A DNA stretch of 64,000 nt from Pseudomonas sp. (GCA_030603065.1 JAUVYN010000005.1:1-64000); one strand, 5' to 3'. Counted from the stretch's first letter, positions 1 through 8,805 are shown. Notes: generated from the letters alone by a model not told the origin. Numbers and translations are program-made.

Positions 1-32
1 GCTGCTGAGCCAGCGTACACGCATGCAGGGTT

Positions 33-1550
33 TTATTGCTCCCCCAGATAGTCCGCGAGCCGAGTCTGCTCGGCCTGCGAGAGATGCAGACCGAGCTTGC
101 TACGCCGCCAGAGAATGTCCTCAAGGCTCCGGGCCCATTCCTGCTCCCGCAGATACTTGATCTCCCTTTCCGTAAGCCCGGCTCCGAAGTGCTCACCCAG
201 ATCCTGGGGACCGACCGAGCCACGCAGAAACATCCGGCAGAGAGTGCCGTAGGAGCGGATGTAGCGCTCCCGTTGCTCAGGCGTAAGCCAGGGATACTCG
301 TCGGCGAGTTGCCCGGCAAGCTCGGTGCGGGAGCTGAAGTTCCCGCCCGGCAGGGGCTGCTCTGCGGTCCAGGCGGCTCCCATGCGAAACCAGGGTGACA
401 GCCTGGTCATCGCCGTCTCGGCGAGCCGGCGATAGGTGGTCAATTTGCCGCCGAATACACAAAGCAGCGGCGCCTGGCCGCCCTCCGATTCCAATGTCAG
501 CGTGTAGTCCCGAGTTACCGCCGCAGGATCGTCATCCAGGTCATCCACTAGCGGACGGACCCCGGCGAATCGATGGACGATGTCATCCGCAGAGGTCTGT
601 CGCTTGAAGTGCCTGTTCAGTACCTCCAGCAGGTAGCTCTCCTCTTCCGGGGTGGGCGCGCTGGCGGCCGGGTCGCCCTGATAATCGAGATCGGTCGTCC
701 CCACCAGAGAGAACTTCTGCTCATAGGGCAGCACGAAAACGATACGGCCGTCTTCATTTTGCAGGATGTAGGCCTGGTCGCCGAGATGCAGTCGCGGCAC
801 CACGATATGACTGCCCTGTACCAGGCGAACGCCATAGGGAGAGCGCTCCGAGACGACACGTTCGACCACCCTGGCCGCCCAGGGTCCTGCCGCATTGACC
901 AGTGCGCGAGCCGTTACCCGCTGCGGCCCGGCTTCACCGTCCAGATCGACCTGCCACAAGCCCGCCTTCCGACGCGCTCTCACGCAGCGTGTATGCAACC
1001 TGATGTCTGCCCCCAGTGAGCGCGCCTGCATGGCGTTGAGCACCACCAGACGAGCGTCATCTACCCAGCAATCGGAGTATTCGAAAGCGTGCCTGATCTC
1101 CGGTTGCAGAGGTCCCTGTCCGTTGAGATGGAGCCCCCTGGACGGGGGCAGACGGGTTCGTTTGCCTAGGGAGTCATATAGAAAGAGACCTGCTCGCAGC
1201 AACCAGCGCGGCCGTAGATGTGGACGGTGGGGCAACACGAAACGCAGCGGCCAGATGATGTGAGGCGCCTTCGCCAGCAACACCTCCCGCTCGGTAAGAG
1301 CTTCACGTACGAGGCGAAACTCGTAGTGTTCGAGGTAGCGCAGCCCGCCGTGGATAAGCTTGCTGCTGGCGGACGAGGTATATGCAGCCAGATCGCTCTG
1401 CTCGCACAAACAGACTGACAACCCGCGACCAGCAGCGTCAACAGCAATGCCAACACCATTGATCCCACCGCCGATTATCAGCAGGTCGAAGGGCTCGTCG
1501 CCGCCACGCGAACTACTGACAGGCCTGCTATCCGGGCTAGCCTTGAGCAA
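33..1550 (-). CDS. glpD: Aerobic glycerol-3-phosphate dehydrogenase
   Basis: Membrane-associated FAD enzyme that oxidises sn-glycerol 3-phosphate to dihydroxyacetone phosphate and feeds electrons to quinone. The N-terminal FAD-binding GGGINGVG motif lies near residue 27. It is followed by the family stretches SSKLIHGGLRYLEHYEFRL, EYSDCWVDDARLV and FGGKLTTYRRLAE, and the sequence follows E. coli GlpD closely to the C-terminus. The frame is open to an ATG at 1679, but that start overlaps the divergent ybaK gene. A TTG at 1548-1550 has GGAGAGG a few bases upstream and gives 505 residues, close to the 501 of E. coli GlpD, so I place the start there. glpK lies 600 bp away on the other strand. The start choice is inference; the function is secure. 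Confidence 0.95.
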   Translation of the reverse strand: MLKASPDSRPVSSSRGGDEPFDLLIIGGGINGVGIAVDAAGRGLSVCLCEQSDLAAYTSSASSKLIHGGLRYLEHYEFRLVREALTEREVLLAKAPHIIWPLRFVLPHRPHLRPRWLLRAGLFLYDSLGKRTRLPPSRGLHLNGQGPLQPEIRHAFEYSDCWVDDARLVVLNAMQARSLGADIRLHTRCVRARRKAGLWQVDLDGEAGPQRVTARALVNAAGPWAARVVERVVSERSPYGVRLVQGSHIVVPRLHLGDQAYILQNEDGRIVFVLPYEQKFSLVGTTDLDYQGDPAASAPTPEEESYLLEVLNRHFKRQTSADDIVHRFAGVRPLVDDLDDDPAAVTRDYTLTLESEGGQAPLLCVFGGKLTTYRRLAETAMTRLSPWFRMGAAWTAEQPLPGGNFSSRTELAGQLADEYPWLTPEQRERYIRSYGTLCRMFLRGSVGPQDLGEHFGAGLTEREIKYLREQEWARSLEDILWRRSKLGLHLSQAEQTRLADYLGEQ

Positions 1551-1571
1551 AGGAAACCTCTCCGTTGTGCG

Positions 1572-1623
1572 TTTCGACTTGATTAGAGCATAGAACGCCC
1601 GCCAGAATCTGTGACAGTCGAAA
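1572..1623. promoter_or_regulatory. Inverted repeat between glpD and ybaK, candidate operator
   Basis: TTTCGACT at 1572-1579 is repeated in perfect inverted form as AGTCGAAA at 1616-1623. The centres are 44 bp apart, about four helical turns. It lies in the upstream region of glpD (TTG start at 1550) and just before ybaK (start 1639). DeoR-family regulators such as GlpR often bind half-sites containing TTCG, so a GlpR operator is a reasonable guess, but no regulator gene is nearby. Confidence 0.35.
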
Positions 1624-1638
1624 TCAGGACATGTCAGC

Positions 1639-2112
1639 ATGACGCCCGCCACAAAACAACTCGACAAGGCTCGTATCACCTATCAGCTGCACCGCTACCA
1701 GCATGACCCGAAAGCCGAATCCTACGGCGGCGAAGCGGCCGAGAAGCTGGGTCTGGACCCTGCGTGGGTCTTCAAGACACTGCTGGCAACCAGTGACAGC
1801 GGCGAACTGCTGGTCGCGATCGTACCGGTCGATGGGAAGCTGGATCTGAAAAGCCTGGCTCAGGCTGCCGGCGTGAAGCGCTGCGTGATGGCAGACCCCG
1901 CTGCAGCCCAGCGTAGCACCGGCTATCTGCTCGGCGGAATCAGCCCCTTGGGACAGAAAAAGCGCCTGCGCACCTTTATCGATCAGAGCGCGCTTGCCCT
2001 CGGCACTCTGTTCGTCAGTGCCGGGCGCCGCGGTCTCGAAATCGAACTTGCACCACGGGATCTGGCCCAACAGACAGAGGCCTGCTTCGCCGACATCGGG
2101 CGTAGCGACTGA
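1639..2112 (+). CDS. ybaK: YbaK/EbsC-type Cys-tRNA(Pro) deacylase
   Basis: A 157-residue stand-alone editing-domain protein of the YbaK family, which hydrolyses Cys-tRNA(Pro) made in error by prolyl-tRNA synthetase. Family signatures visible are the N-terminal YQLHRYQHDP, GLDPAWVFKTLL near residues 37-48, the LVAIVPVDGKLDLK segment, and the GYLLGGISPLGQKKR block near residues 97-111 with the expected GxxSPxG core. Length matches the family. An AGGA lies about 10 bases before the ATG. It sits between glpD and glpK with no metabolic link to them. A tRNA-Pro gene lies 4 kb downstream, probably by chance. Confidence 0.93.
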   Translation: MTPATKQLDKARITYQLHRYQHDPKAESYGGEAAEKLGLDPAWVFKTLLATSDSGELLVAIVPVDGKLDLKSLAQAAGVKRCVMADPAAAQRSTGYLLGGISPLGQKKRLRTFIDQSALALGTLFVSAGRRGLEIELAPRDLAQQTEACFADIGRSD

Positions 2113-2147
2113 AGCCCCAGAGGCTCGGAAAATAACAAGAGGACCGC

Positions 2148-3629
2148 ATGGGACACTACCTACTCGCCATCGACCAGGGTACGACCAGCACCCGGGCCAT
2201 CGTTTTCGATGAACATACCCAGCCAATCGCTGCAGCTCAGCAGGAATTTCCGCAGTACTTCCCTTATGATGGCTGGGTCGAGCATGACGGCGAGGAAATC
2301 TGGGAGAGTACCCTCGCAGTCTGTCGGGAGGCGCTGCGCAGGGCCGGTCTCGAAGCCAAGGACATTTCCGGTATAGGTATCACCAATCAGCGGGAAACCA
2401 CGCTGCTCTGGGATGCCGAAACCGGCGAACTGCTTCACCGGGCCATCGTCTGGCAGGATCGCCGCACCGCCGCGTTCTGCACCGAGCTGCGCGATGCCGG
2501 CCATGAGCCGATGGTAACCGAGCGTACCGGCCTGCTGATCGACCCCTATTTTTCAGGAACCAAATTGCGCTGGCTACTCGACAATGTCGAGGGTGCGCGC
2601 GACCGGGCCGCTCTGGGGCAGTTGCGCTTCGGCACGGTCGACAGTTTTCTGCTCTGGCGACTCACCGGGGGCAAGGAGCATCGCACCGATGCCACCAATG
2701 CCTCGCGGACCCTTTTGTTCAATATTCACACGCAGGACTGGGACGACCGGATTCTGGATCTGCTCGACATTCCCCGCAGCGTGCTGCCGGAGATAATGGA
2801 CTGTGCAGCGGACTTCGGCAGCAGCGATCCCGGCCTGCTGGGCGGCCCTGTCCCGATCGTCGCGATTGCCGGAGACCAGCAGGCAGCCCTGATCGGTCAG
2901 GTGTGCTTCAGCCCCGGCATGGTCAAGAGCACCTATGGCACCGGCTGTTTCATGATCATGAATACTGGCGAAGCACCGGTTAGCTCCCGCCATCGACTCC
3001 TGACTACTGTGGGTTATCGACTCGCCGGCAAAACGACCTATGCTCTGGAAGGCAGCATTTTCGTCGCTGGTGCCGCGATTCAGTGGCTACGTGACGGACT
3101 CAAGCTGATCCAGCATGCAGGGGAAACCGAAGCGCTGGCCGAGCGCACCGGCAATCAGTGCGGTGTGTATCTGGTGCCAGCATTCACCGGCCTCGGTGCC
3201 CCATACTGGGACCCGAGCGCCAGGGGCGCGATCTTCGGCCTGACCCGTGATACGGGTATAGCCGAGATCGTCACGGCAGGGCTTCAATCGGTCTGCTTCC
3301 AGACCCGGGACCTGCTCGACGCGATGACCCACGACGGGGGCCAGAGCACCGCGGCATTGCGCGTGGACGGTGGCATGGTGGTAAACAACTGGGTGGTACA
3401 ATCACTCGCCAGCATTCTCGGCGTACCTGTCGACCGCCCCCGCATCACCGAAACGACTGCGCTGGGTGTGGCTTATCTGGCGGGACTGCACACCGGCCTG
3501 TTCTCCAGCCTCGATGAAATCTCGAAGCGGTGGAGCTGTGAGCGGACCTTCGAGCCCGGCATGGCGGAGGATCAGCGAGACCGGCTCTACCAGGGTTGGC
3601 TGGACGCCATTCGCCGGGTGCGCGAGTAG
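2148..3629 (+). CDS. glpK: Glycerol kinase
   Basis: Phosphorylates glycerol to sn-glycerol 3-phosphate with ATP, the first committed step of glycerol use and the supplier of GlpD. The 493-residue product has the FGGY-kinase N-terminus [17 protein letters not shown], the ITNQRETT and VWQDRRTA blocks, the ATP-site segment [14 protein letters not shown] and the C-terminal [12 protein letters not shown]. Length is normal for GlpK. AAGAGGA about 7 bases upstream supports the ATG. glpK usually sits with a glycerol facilitator gene (glpF) and glpR; neither is in this window. The following gene is convergent after 27 bp. Confidence 0.97.
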   Translation: MGHYLLAIDQGTTSTRAIVFDEHTQPIAAAQQEFPQYFPYDGWVEHDGEEIWESTLAVCREALRRAGLEAKDISGIGITNQRETTLLWDAETGELLHRAIVWQDRRTAAFCTELRDAGHEPMVTERTGLLIDPYFSGTKLRWLLDNVEGARDRAALGQLRFGTVDSFLLWRLTGGKEHRTDATNASRTLLFNIHTQDWDDRILDLLDIPRSVLPEIMDCAADFGSSDPGLLGGPVPIVAIAGDQQAALIGQVCFSPGMVKSTYGTGCFMIMNTGEAPVSSRHRLLTTVGYRLAGKTTYALEGSIFVAGAAIQWLRDGLKLIQHAGETEALAERTGNQCGVYLVPAFTGLGAPYWDPSARGAIFGLTRDTGIAEIVTAGLQSVCFQTRDLLDAMTHDGGQSTAALRVDGGMVVNNWVVQSLASILGVPVDRPRITETTALGVAYLAGLHTGLFSSLDEISKRWSCERTFEPGMAEDQRDRLYQGWLDAIRRVRE

Positions 3630-3656
3630 CTCCTTCGGGCGCACTGGCAAACGCTG

Positions 3657-4775
3657 CTAGGCATCCTCCCGTTCCGTCGGGCGTGTTTCCGTGTCAGCGC
3701 CGTCCGGGAGCACTATCGGCGGATTGCTTTCGTGACGTGACTCGGCATACAGACTCCATGCAGCGATGAACAAAGCTGCGATCAGGGGCCCGATCACGAA
3801 TCCGTTCAGCCCGAACAGAGCCAGGCCACCAAGGGTAGAGATGAGCACGACGTAATCCGGCAGCCGCAGATCCTTGCCCACCAGGCGAGGCCGCAATACA
3901 TTGTCGGCCAGGCCGATCACCACCGCACCGAAGCTGGTCAGGATGATCGCTCGCGCTATCTCGCCGGTCGCCAGGTAGTAGATCGCCACCGGCCCCCAGA
4001 TCAGGCTGGCGCCGACCGCCGGAAGCAGCGACAGGATCGCCATGATCACCCCCCAGAGCAGAGCACCCTGCAAGCCCAGTACGTAGAATATGAAGCCGCC
4101 CAGCGCGCCCTGCACTGCGGCGACCATGATATTGCCCTTGACCGTCGCCTTCACCACTCGGGTGAATTTGTTCAGCAGGTGCTGCTTGTAGCGTTCCCCC
4201 AACGGAATAGCCCTGCGCACTGCCGCAGCGACCGCTTTTCCGTCCCTGAGCAGGAAGAACAGCAGATACAGCATGATCGCGAAGCTGATGATGAAGCGGA
4301 ATGTGTCCTGGCCGAGGCTGAATGCGCGAGTCGCGAGGAACTGGCTGGCTACCGCTGCGCTCTCCGAGAGACGGGCCTGCACCCCCGGCAAGTCGCGCAG
4401 GCCCAACCGCTCGAGCAGCCTCTGGCCAGGCTCCGGCAGCGCACTGAGTATCTGTTCGAAGTAGCGGCCCATGTTGATATCGCCCGAGCGAGTGCGCTCG
4501 TAGAGCAGAGCGCCCTCCTGGACCAGCGCACCCGCTAGCAGCGTAATCGGCAGGATCACGATGAACAGAATGACCAGCAGGCTGACGAAGGCCGCCAGGC
4601 CTGAACGTCCATGAAAACGCGACTCCAGAAACTTCTGCATGGGGCGGAAGATGATGGCCAGAACCGTGCCCCAGAAAATGGCACTGTAAAATGGCAGCAA
4701 TAGCCAGACGAAAGCCACCGACACCAGACCGAGGAGGATGAGGAAGCATTTGTCTTCGAAGCGGGTGCTGGGCAT
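3657..4775 (-). CDS. AI-2E family (PerM/YdiK-like) membrane transporter
   Basis: Inner-membrane protein of about 372 residues in the AI-2E transporter family, which includes E. coli PerM, YdiK and TqsA. Hydrophobic segments are evident near residues 10-45, 60-85, 150-170 and 205-320, with the typical C-terminal stretch GLADNVLRPRLVGKDLRLP followed by ALFGLNGFVIGPLIAALF. Substrates of most members are unknown and nothing nearby suggests one. The frame continues upstream to 4904 but would overlap the divergent flavoprotein gene. The ATG at 4775, giving MPSTRFEDKCFL, fits the family N-terminus best, although no strong ribosome site precedes it. Confidence 0.85.
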   Translation of the reverse strand: MPSTRFEDKCFLILLGLVSVAFVWLLLPFYSAIFWGTVLAIIFRPMQKFLESRFHGRSGLAAFVSLLVILFIVILPITLLAGALVQEGALLYERTRSGDINMGRYFEQILSALPEPGQRLLERLGLRDLPGVQARLSESAAVASQFLATRAFSLGQDTFRFIISFAIMLYLLFFLLRDGKAVAAAVRRAIPLGERYKQHLLNKFTRVVKATVKGNIMVAAVQGALGGFIFYVLGLQGALLWGVIMAILSLLPAVGASLIWGPVAIYYLATGEIARAIILTSFGAVVIGLADNVLRPRLVGKDLRLPDYVVLISTLGGLALFGLNGFVIGPLIAALFIAAWSLYAESRHESNPPIVLPDGADTETRPTEREDA

Positions 4776-4878
4776 GATGGGTCCACGCAAGATTTCTGGA
4801 TGTTGGAACATTAGCCTAAACAAAGATTCACCGCTCGCCTGAAGCAGGCGGGACGGCGTCATGTACAAGGAACCAGCA

Positions 4879-6117
4879 ATGACCACAGCTACCACAGTCA
4901 TCATCGGCGGAGGACATGCCGGCGGCGAAGCCGCACTGGCGCTGCGACAGGGAGGTTATTCCGGGCGAATCCTGCTGATCTCCGACGAACTCAGTCTGCC
5001 CTACCAGCGCCCCCCGCTCTCCAAGGCATTCCTCACGACAGAGATCGAGCCGGAGAAGCTGCTCATACGCGCTCCGGCGAACTTCACCAAGGCCGAAGTG
5101 GAGCTGGTGTTGGGACACCGAGTATCCCGGATCGACCGGTCCGCGCGAACCGTGCACCTGGACGACGGCACCGAGATCCACTGGAGCCACCTGATCCTGG
5201 CGACCGGCAGTCGAGCACGTCGCCTGGCGCTGCCTGATCCGCTCGCTGCGGAACCTGCGAATCTGTTCTATTTGCGCAGCCTGGCCGATGCGCAGCGGCT
5301 GAAGGCAAGTCTGGAACCTGGCCGCCGGCTATTGATCATCGGTGGAGGCTTCATCGGCCTGGAGGTGGCGTCCGCAGCCATCAGCCTGGGCCTATCGGTC
5401 AGCGTGGTCGAGGCCCAGGATCGACTTCTCGCCAGGGTCACCGCGCCGGAGGTATCTGCCTTTTATGCAACCCTGCACCGCTCGCGTGGAGTCAGGATAC
5501 TCACAGGGGCGCACATCGAACGCTTCGAACTGAGCGACGACGGCGCTCGACTCAGCGGGGTAACCCTGACTGACGGGCAGCATCTGGAAGCTGATCTGGT
5601 CCTGGCCGGGATCGGCGCGGTTGCGCAAACCGAACTGGCGGAGCAGGCGGGCCTGGAGCTGGATAACGGCATACTGGTCAACGAGTTCTGTCAGAGCTCG
5701 GACCCCGACATCTACGCCATCGGCGATTGCAGCCGGCATTACAGCCGGATTTACGACAGGCGCCTGCGACTGGAGTCGGTTCCCAACGCAGTGGATCAGG
5801 CGCGTACCGCCGCCCACAGCATCAACGGCGTCGCCAAACCCTACGAACCGGTCCCCTGGTTCTGGTCGGACCAGTACGAAATCAAGCTGCAAATGGTGGG
5901 CCTGTCGGAAGGCTACGACGAGATCGTGATGAGAGGCGACCCGCAGCAGAACAGCTTCGTTGCCTTCTACTTCGCTGCAGGCCGGTTGATTGCCGCCGAT
6001 TGCGTCAATCGTAGCAGTGAATTTGCACTGGTGAAGCGCCTGGTTCAGGCGCGCCCCTCGGACGAGGTGGCGAGTGCTCTGGCCGATCCCGCCAGTAACC
6101 TCAAGGACCTGCTCTGA
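4879..6117 (+). CDS. NAD(P)H-dependent ferredoxin/rubredoxin reductase-type flavoprotein
   Basis: A 412-residue FAD/NAD(P)H oxidoreductase like the reductases that pass electrons to ferredoxin or rubredoxin in monooxygenase systems (rhodocoxin reductase, AlkT, putidaredoxin reductase). The FAD-binding GGGHAGGEAA lies near residue 12, LPYQRPPLSK near 45, the ATGS motif near 110, the NAD-binding GGGFIGLEVAS near 155 and the second FAD motif IYAIGDCS near 275. A C-terminal reductase domain carries WFWSDQYEIKLQMVG. The ATG at 4879 follows AAGGAACC and is preferred to the in-frame ATG at 4861. No ferredoxin, P450 or hydroxylase gene lies beside it, so the electron acceptor is unknown. Confidence 0.88.
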   Translation: MTTATTVIIGGGHAGGEAALALRQGGYSGRILLISDELSLPYQRPPLSKAFLTTEIEPEKLLIRAPANFTKAEVELVLGHRVSRIDRSARTVHLDDGTEIHWSHLILATGSRARRLALPDPLAAEPANLFYLRSLADAQRLKASLEPGRRLLIIGGGFIGLEVASAAISLGLSVSVVEAQDRLLARVTAPEVSAFYATLHRSRGVRILTGAHIERFELSDDGARLSGVTLTDGQHLEADLVLAGIGAVAQTELAEQAGLELDNGILVNEFCQSSDPDIYAIGDCSRHYSRIYDRRLRLESVPNAVDQARTAAHSINGVAKPYEPVPWFWSDQYEIKLQMVGLSEGYDEIVMRGDPQQNSFVAFYFAAGRLIAADCVNRSSEFALVKRLVQARPSDEVASALADPASNLKDLL

Positions 6118-6139
6118 ACTGAACATCCAGAAACGCAAA

Positions 6140-6159
6140 AGCCCGCTTATTGGCGGGCT
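6140..6159 (-). terminator. Rho-independent terminator after tRNA-Pro
   Basis: AGCCCGC, a 6-base loop and GCGGGCT form a 7-bp GC-rich stem. On the minus strand it is followed by TTTTGCGTTT, so it best serves the tRNA gene. It may also slow transcription leaving the flavoprotein gene on the plus strand, where only CTTGTG follows. Confidence 0.7.
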
Positions 6160-6191
6160 CTTGTGATTCGGCACGGGAAACCGAATGAAAC

Positions 6192-6268
6192 TGGTCGGAG
6201 AGACTGGATTCGAACCAGCGACCTTCTCGTCCCGAACGAGACGCGCTACCAGGCTGCGCTACACTCCG
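6192..6268 (-). tRNA. tRNA-Pro, anticodon CGG
   Basis: A 77-nt cloverleaf can be drawn by eye. The acceptor stem is CGGAGTG with CTCTCCG (one T-T mismatch at the sixth pair), the D arm GCGCAGCCTGGTAGCGC, and the anticodon stem TCTCG/CGAGA closes the loop TTCGGGA with anticodon CGG. The T arm is GCTGG-TTCGAAT-CCAGT, then discriminator A and an encoded CCA. The sequence is very like proteobacterial tRNA-Pro(CGG), which reads CCG codons. Confidence 0.96.
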
Positions 6269-6281
6269 AACTGTGGTCGGC

Positions 6282-6309
6282 ATTTTACCCAATTAGCGCC
6301 CGCACGCAA
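6282..6309 (-). promoter_or_regulatory. Sigma-70 promoter of tRNA-Pro
   Basis: On the minus strand TTGCGT (6304-6309) and TAAAAT (6282-6287) are separated by 16 bp. The -10 is followed by the GC-rich discriminator GCCGACC, as is common for stable-RNA promoters under stringent control. The predicted start lies a few bases before the mature tRNA 5' end at 6268. Confidence 0.6.
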
Positions 6310-6346
6310 GCCCTCGTTTTGAAAAAAGCGTTGCTGTGGCGGGTAG

Positions 6347-6940
6347 TTAACCTCCCTGGCCGGCAGCCCAGTCTGCCATGTGATTCGCATTGGCAAGCCG
6401 CGGGTCCTTGGCCGGCAACTGCAGAATCGAGTGCGGTTGAGCCAGCAACCAGCGCAAAGGCGCGCGCCCGCCCTGTTCCCAGAACGCCTCCAGTTCGGGC
6501 AGTGCACTCCCTGGCAGCACACTCACCAGCGGCTGCCAATCACCTCCGGTACGGGTCAGGCAGGGCCACTGCGGTCTAGCAAGCGCCTTGCGCAGGAGCG
6601 CCTCCAGAACGGAGGACTCCAACCGCGGAAGATCACAGGGCACCACCAGCAAATGCGTGCCTCGGCAATGCCGCAAGCCCGCCAGAATGCCCGCCAGCGG
6701 CCCGGGGTAATCGGGAACCGCGTCACCAACCAGCCTGTCGGCCCAGCGACCGTACTCGCTCTGATTACGGTTGCAACTGATCAGGAGTTCGTCGCAAAAC
6801 GGGCGCAGCAACTCCGCCAGCCGTGCAGCGACCGGCTTGCCCTGCCAGGGCATGAGCCCCTTGTCGCGACCACCGAGGCGACTGCCCTGCCCCCCGGCGA
6901 GAATCAGGGCGGTGATGGTAAAGGGGCTGATGTAAGACAT
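6347..6940 (-). CDS. mobA: Molybdenum cofactor guanylyltransferase
   Basis: Transfers GMP from GTP to molybdopterin to make the MGD form of the cofactor used by DMSO-reductase-family enzymes. The 197-residue product opens with a nucleotidyltransferase loop, LILAGGQGSRLGGRDKGLM (residues 12-30), then WQGKPVA, DYPGPLAGILAGL near 79-91 and VPCDLPRL near 100-107, all typical of MobA. The ATG at 6940 has GAGAG upstream; the in-frame ATG at 7090 would overlap the divergent moaB gene. It is divergent from moaB-moeA by 67 bp, so cofactor synthesis and its guanylation share one intergenic region. A molybdoenzyme gene that should need MGD lies 2 kb away. Confidence 0.94.
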   Translation of the reverse strand: MSYISPFTITALILAGGQGSRLGGRDKGLMPWQGKPVAARLAELLRPFCDELLISCNRNQSEYGRWADRLVGDAVPDYPGPLAGILAGLRHCRGTHLLVVPCDLPRLESSVLEALLRKALARPQWPCLTRTGGDWQPLVSVLPGSALPELEAFWEQGGRAPLRWLLAQPHSILQLPAKDPRLANANHMADWAAGQGG

Positions 6941-7007
6941 GTACGACTCTCTGATATGCGGCTCTGTGTTATAACACTGCCCTGCATGCTCAGCCAAAGG
7001 AAGCGCC

Positions 7008-7544
7008 ATGGCCCACACTCCCAGCGATTTCGTTCCGCTCAACATCGCCGTCCTGACCGTTAGCGACACACGTACTTCGGAAACCGACACCTCCGGTCAG
7101 CTTTTGGTCGAGAGCGCCACTGCCGCCGGCCATCGCGTAATCGATCGGCAGTTGTGGCCCGACGACCCCTACCGCATCCGTGCGGTCGTCTCTAACTGGA
7201 TCGTCGACGCCGACGTACAGGTTGTGCTGATCACCGGCGGCACAGGTTTTACCGGTCGTGACAGTACGCCCGAGGCCGTCGCACCGCTGCTGGACAAGAC
7301 AGTAGATGGATTCGGAGAGCTCTTTCGCCACCTGTCCTGGGAAGAAATCGGTACCTCTACCCTGCAATCCAGGGCCCTGGCAGGGCTGGCCAACCGCACC
7401 CTGGTGGTGTGCATGCCGGGCTCCACCGGCGCCTGCCGCACCGCCTGGACACGGATTTTGGCAGAACAGCTGGACAGCCGCACCCGGCCATGCAATTTCG
7501 TTCAGCATCTGGCTCCGGCTCCCGCCTGCGAGACCCGCGGATGA
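7008..7544 (+). CDS. moaB: Molybdenum cofactor biosynthesis protein B (MoaB/Mog type)
   Basis: A MoaB/MogA-fold protein that adenylylates or binds molybdopterin before metal insertion. The 178 residues carry LTVSDTRTSETDTSGQLL near 16-33 and the MPT-binding signature TGGTGFTGRDSTPEAV near 76-91, then MPGSTGACRTAW near 143-154. The stop overlaps the moeA start in ATGA, so the two are probably translationally coupled. MoeA then inserts molybdate into the activated molybdopterin. MoaB and Mog are hard to tell apart by sequence alone; I use moaB because of its length and its position with moeA. Confidence 0.92.
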   Translation: MAHTPSDFVPLNIAVLTVSDTRTSETDTSGQLLVESATAAGHRVIDRQLWPDDPYRIRAVVSNWIVDADVQVVLITGGTGFTGRDSTPEAVAPLLDKTVDGFGELFRHLSWEEIGTSTLQSRALAGLANRTLVVCMPGSTGACRTAWTRILAEQLDSRTRPCNFVQHLAPAPACETRG

Positions 7545-8749
7545 GCCTGCTTCCGGTTGGCGAAGCACTCGCCAGGCTCCTTGACTCAGCGGCTGCCGAG
7601 ACACCCAGAGCGGTCGAGCAGATCGCCTTGAGCGAGGCCCTGGGGCGTGTTCTGGCTACTTCAGTTCAAGCGAAATGCGATGTTCCGCCCTGGGATAACA
7701 GCGCAATGGATGGTTTCGCACTGCATTCGACCGATATTCCACTGGCCTGTGCGCAGGGACTACCCATCAGCCAGCGGATCACCGCGGGGATGGCGCCAGG
7801 GCCACTGGTCCCGGGCACCTGCGCTCGCATCTTCACCGGGGCGCCCCTCCCGCAGGGCGCTGATACGGTTGAAATGCAGGAAAACGTGGAGGTCGATGCC
7901 ACCGGCCGCGCACGTTTCCTGCAACCCCTGCGCCCTGGGCAGAACGTGCGCCCCCGCGGCCAGGACATCATCGCAGGTACCACGCTGTTCGACGCCGGCC
8001 ATCTGCTGCTTCCGCAGGACATGGGCGTCATCGCTTCGGTTGGGGTCTCCTCGGTGCAGGTCTCGGCGCCGCTACGTGTCGCCATCCTTTCGACCGGCGA
8101 CGAGCTCGTCGAGCCAGGTACTCCGCTTGGCGGGGGGCAGATCTATAACAGTAACCGCTATACGCTACTGGGCGCGGTGGAGCGACTCGGCCAGCAGGTC
8201 GTGGACGCCGGGATACTGCCGGATGAACCTGCTGCTACTCGGCAGCGACTCGAGCAGTTGAGCCAGCAGGCTGATGTAATTCTCACCTCCGGCGGCGTAT
8301 CGGTAGGCGAGGCCGATTATCTGGGCCAGGCGCTGCGCGAACACGGCGAAGTCGACCTGTGGAAGCTGGCAATCAAGCCCGGGAAGCCATTCACGCTCGG
8401 ACGTTTCGCCGGTACGCCGGTCCTGGGTCTGCCAGGTAACCCGGCAGCCTCGCTGGTCACCTATCTACTGCTGGTGAAACCCTACCTGTTGCGCCGCCTT
8501 GGCTGTCAGGCCGTCAAGCCGCAATCCGTTCCGGTTCCTGCGAGTTTCAGCTGGAACAAGCCGGGCAGCCGGGACGAGTACCTGCGCGCCCATCTCGGCA
8601 CGGCCGGTATCGAACTGACCGGCAACCAGAGCTCGGGCATTCTCAGTACCGCCAGCCGTGCTCAGGGCCTGGTGCTGGTACCTGCCGGCACGCAAGTTCA
8701 GCCTGGACAGCCCCTGAGCTACTTCCCCTTCACCGGACTGCTCGGTTGA
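7541..8749 (+). CDS. moeA: Molybdopterin molybdenumtransferase
   Basis: Inserts molybdate into adenylylated molybdopterin. The 402-residue product has the MoeA order: N-terminal PVGEALARLLD, CDVPPWDNSAMDGFAL near residues 48-63, the ARIFTGAPLPQGADTV block near 94-109, the central MoCF domain with LSTGDELVEPG near 186-196 and TSGGVSVGEADY near 250-261, then KPGKPFTLG and GLPGNPAASLVTYL near 290-313 and a C-terminal barrel. The ATG at 7541 overlaps the moaB stop. The frame extends upstream inside moaB, but only this start fits the family. A terminator shared with grxD follows. Confidence 0.95.
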   Translation: MSLLPVGEALARLLDSAAAETPRAVEQIALSEALGRVLATSVQAKCDVPPWDNSAMDGFALHSTDIPLACAQGLPISQRITAGMAPGPLVPGTCARIFTGAPLPQGADTVEMQENVEVDATGRARFLQPLRPGQNVRPRGQDIIAGTTLFDAGHLLLPQDMGVIASVGVSSVQVSAPLRVAILSTGDELVEPGTPLGGGQIYNSNRYTLLGAVERLGQQVVDAGILPDEPAATRQRLEQLSQQADVILTSGGVSVGEADYLGQALREHGEVDLWKLAIKPGKPFTLGRFAGTPVLGLPGNPAASLVTYLLLVKPYLLRRLGCQAVKPQSVPVPASFSWNKPGSRDEYLRAHLGTAGIELTGNQSSGILSTASRAQGLVLVPAGTQVQPGQPLSYFPFTGLLG

Positions 8750-8760
8750 CCAAAATAAAA

Positions 8761-8788
8761 AACCCGCCGCGACGAATCGGGGCGGGTT
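8761..8788 (-). terminator. Terminator between moeA and grxD
   Basis: AACCCGCC (8761-8768) pairs with GGCGGGTT (8781-8788) across a 12-base loop. Read on the minus strand it is followed by a T-rich run (TTTTTTATTTTGG), so it is a good intrinsic terminator for grxD. On the plus strand, downstream of moeA, no T-run follows. Confidence 0.75.
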
Positions 8789-8805
8789 GATTCAGCACAG
8801 CCCGA

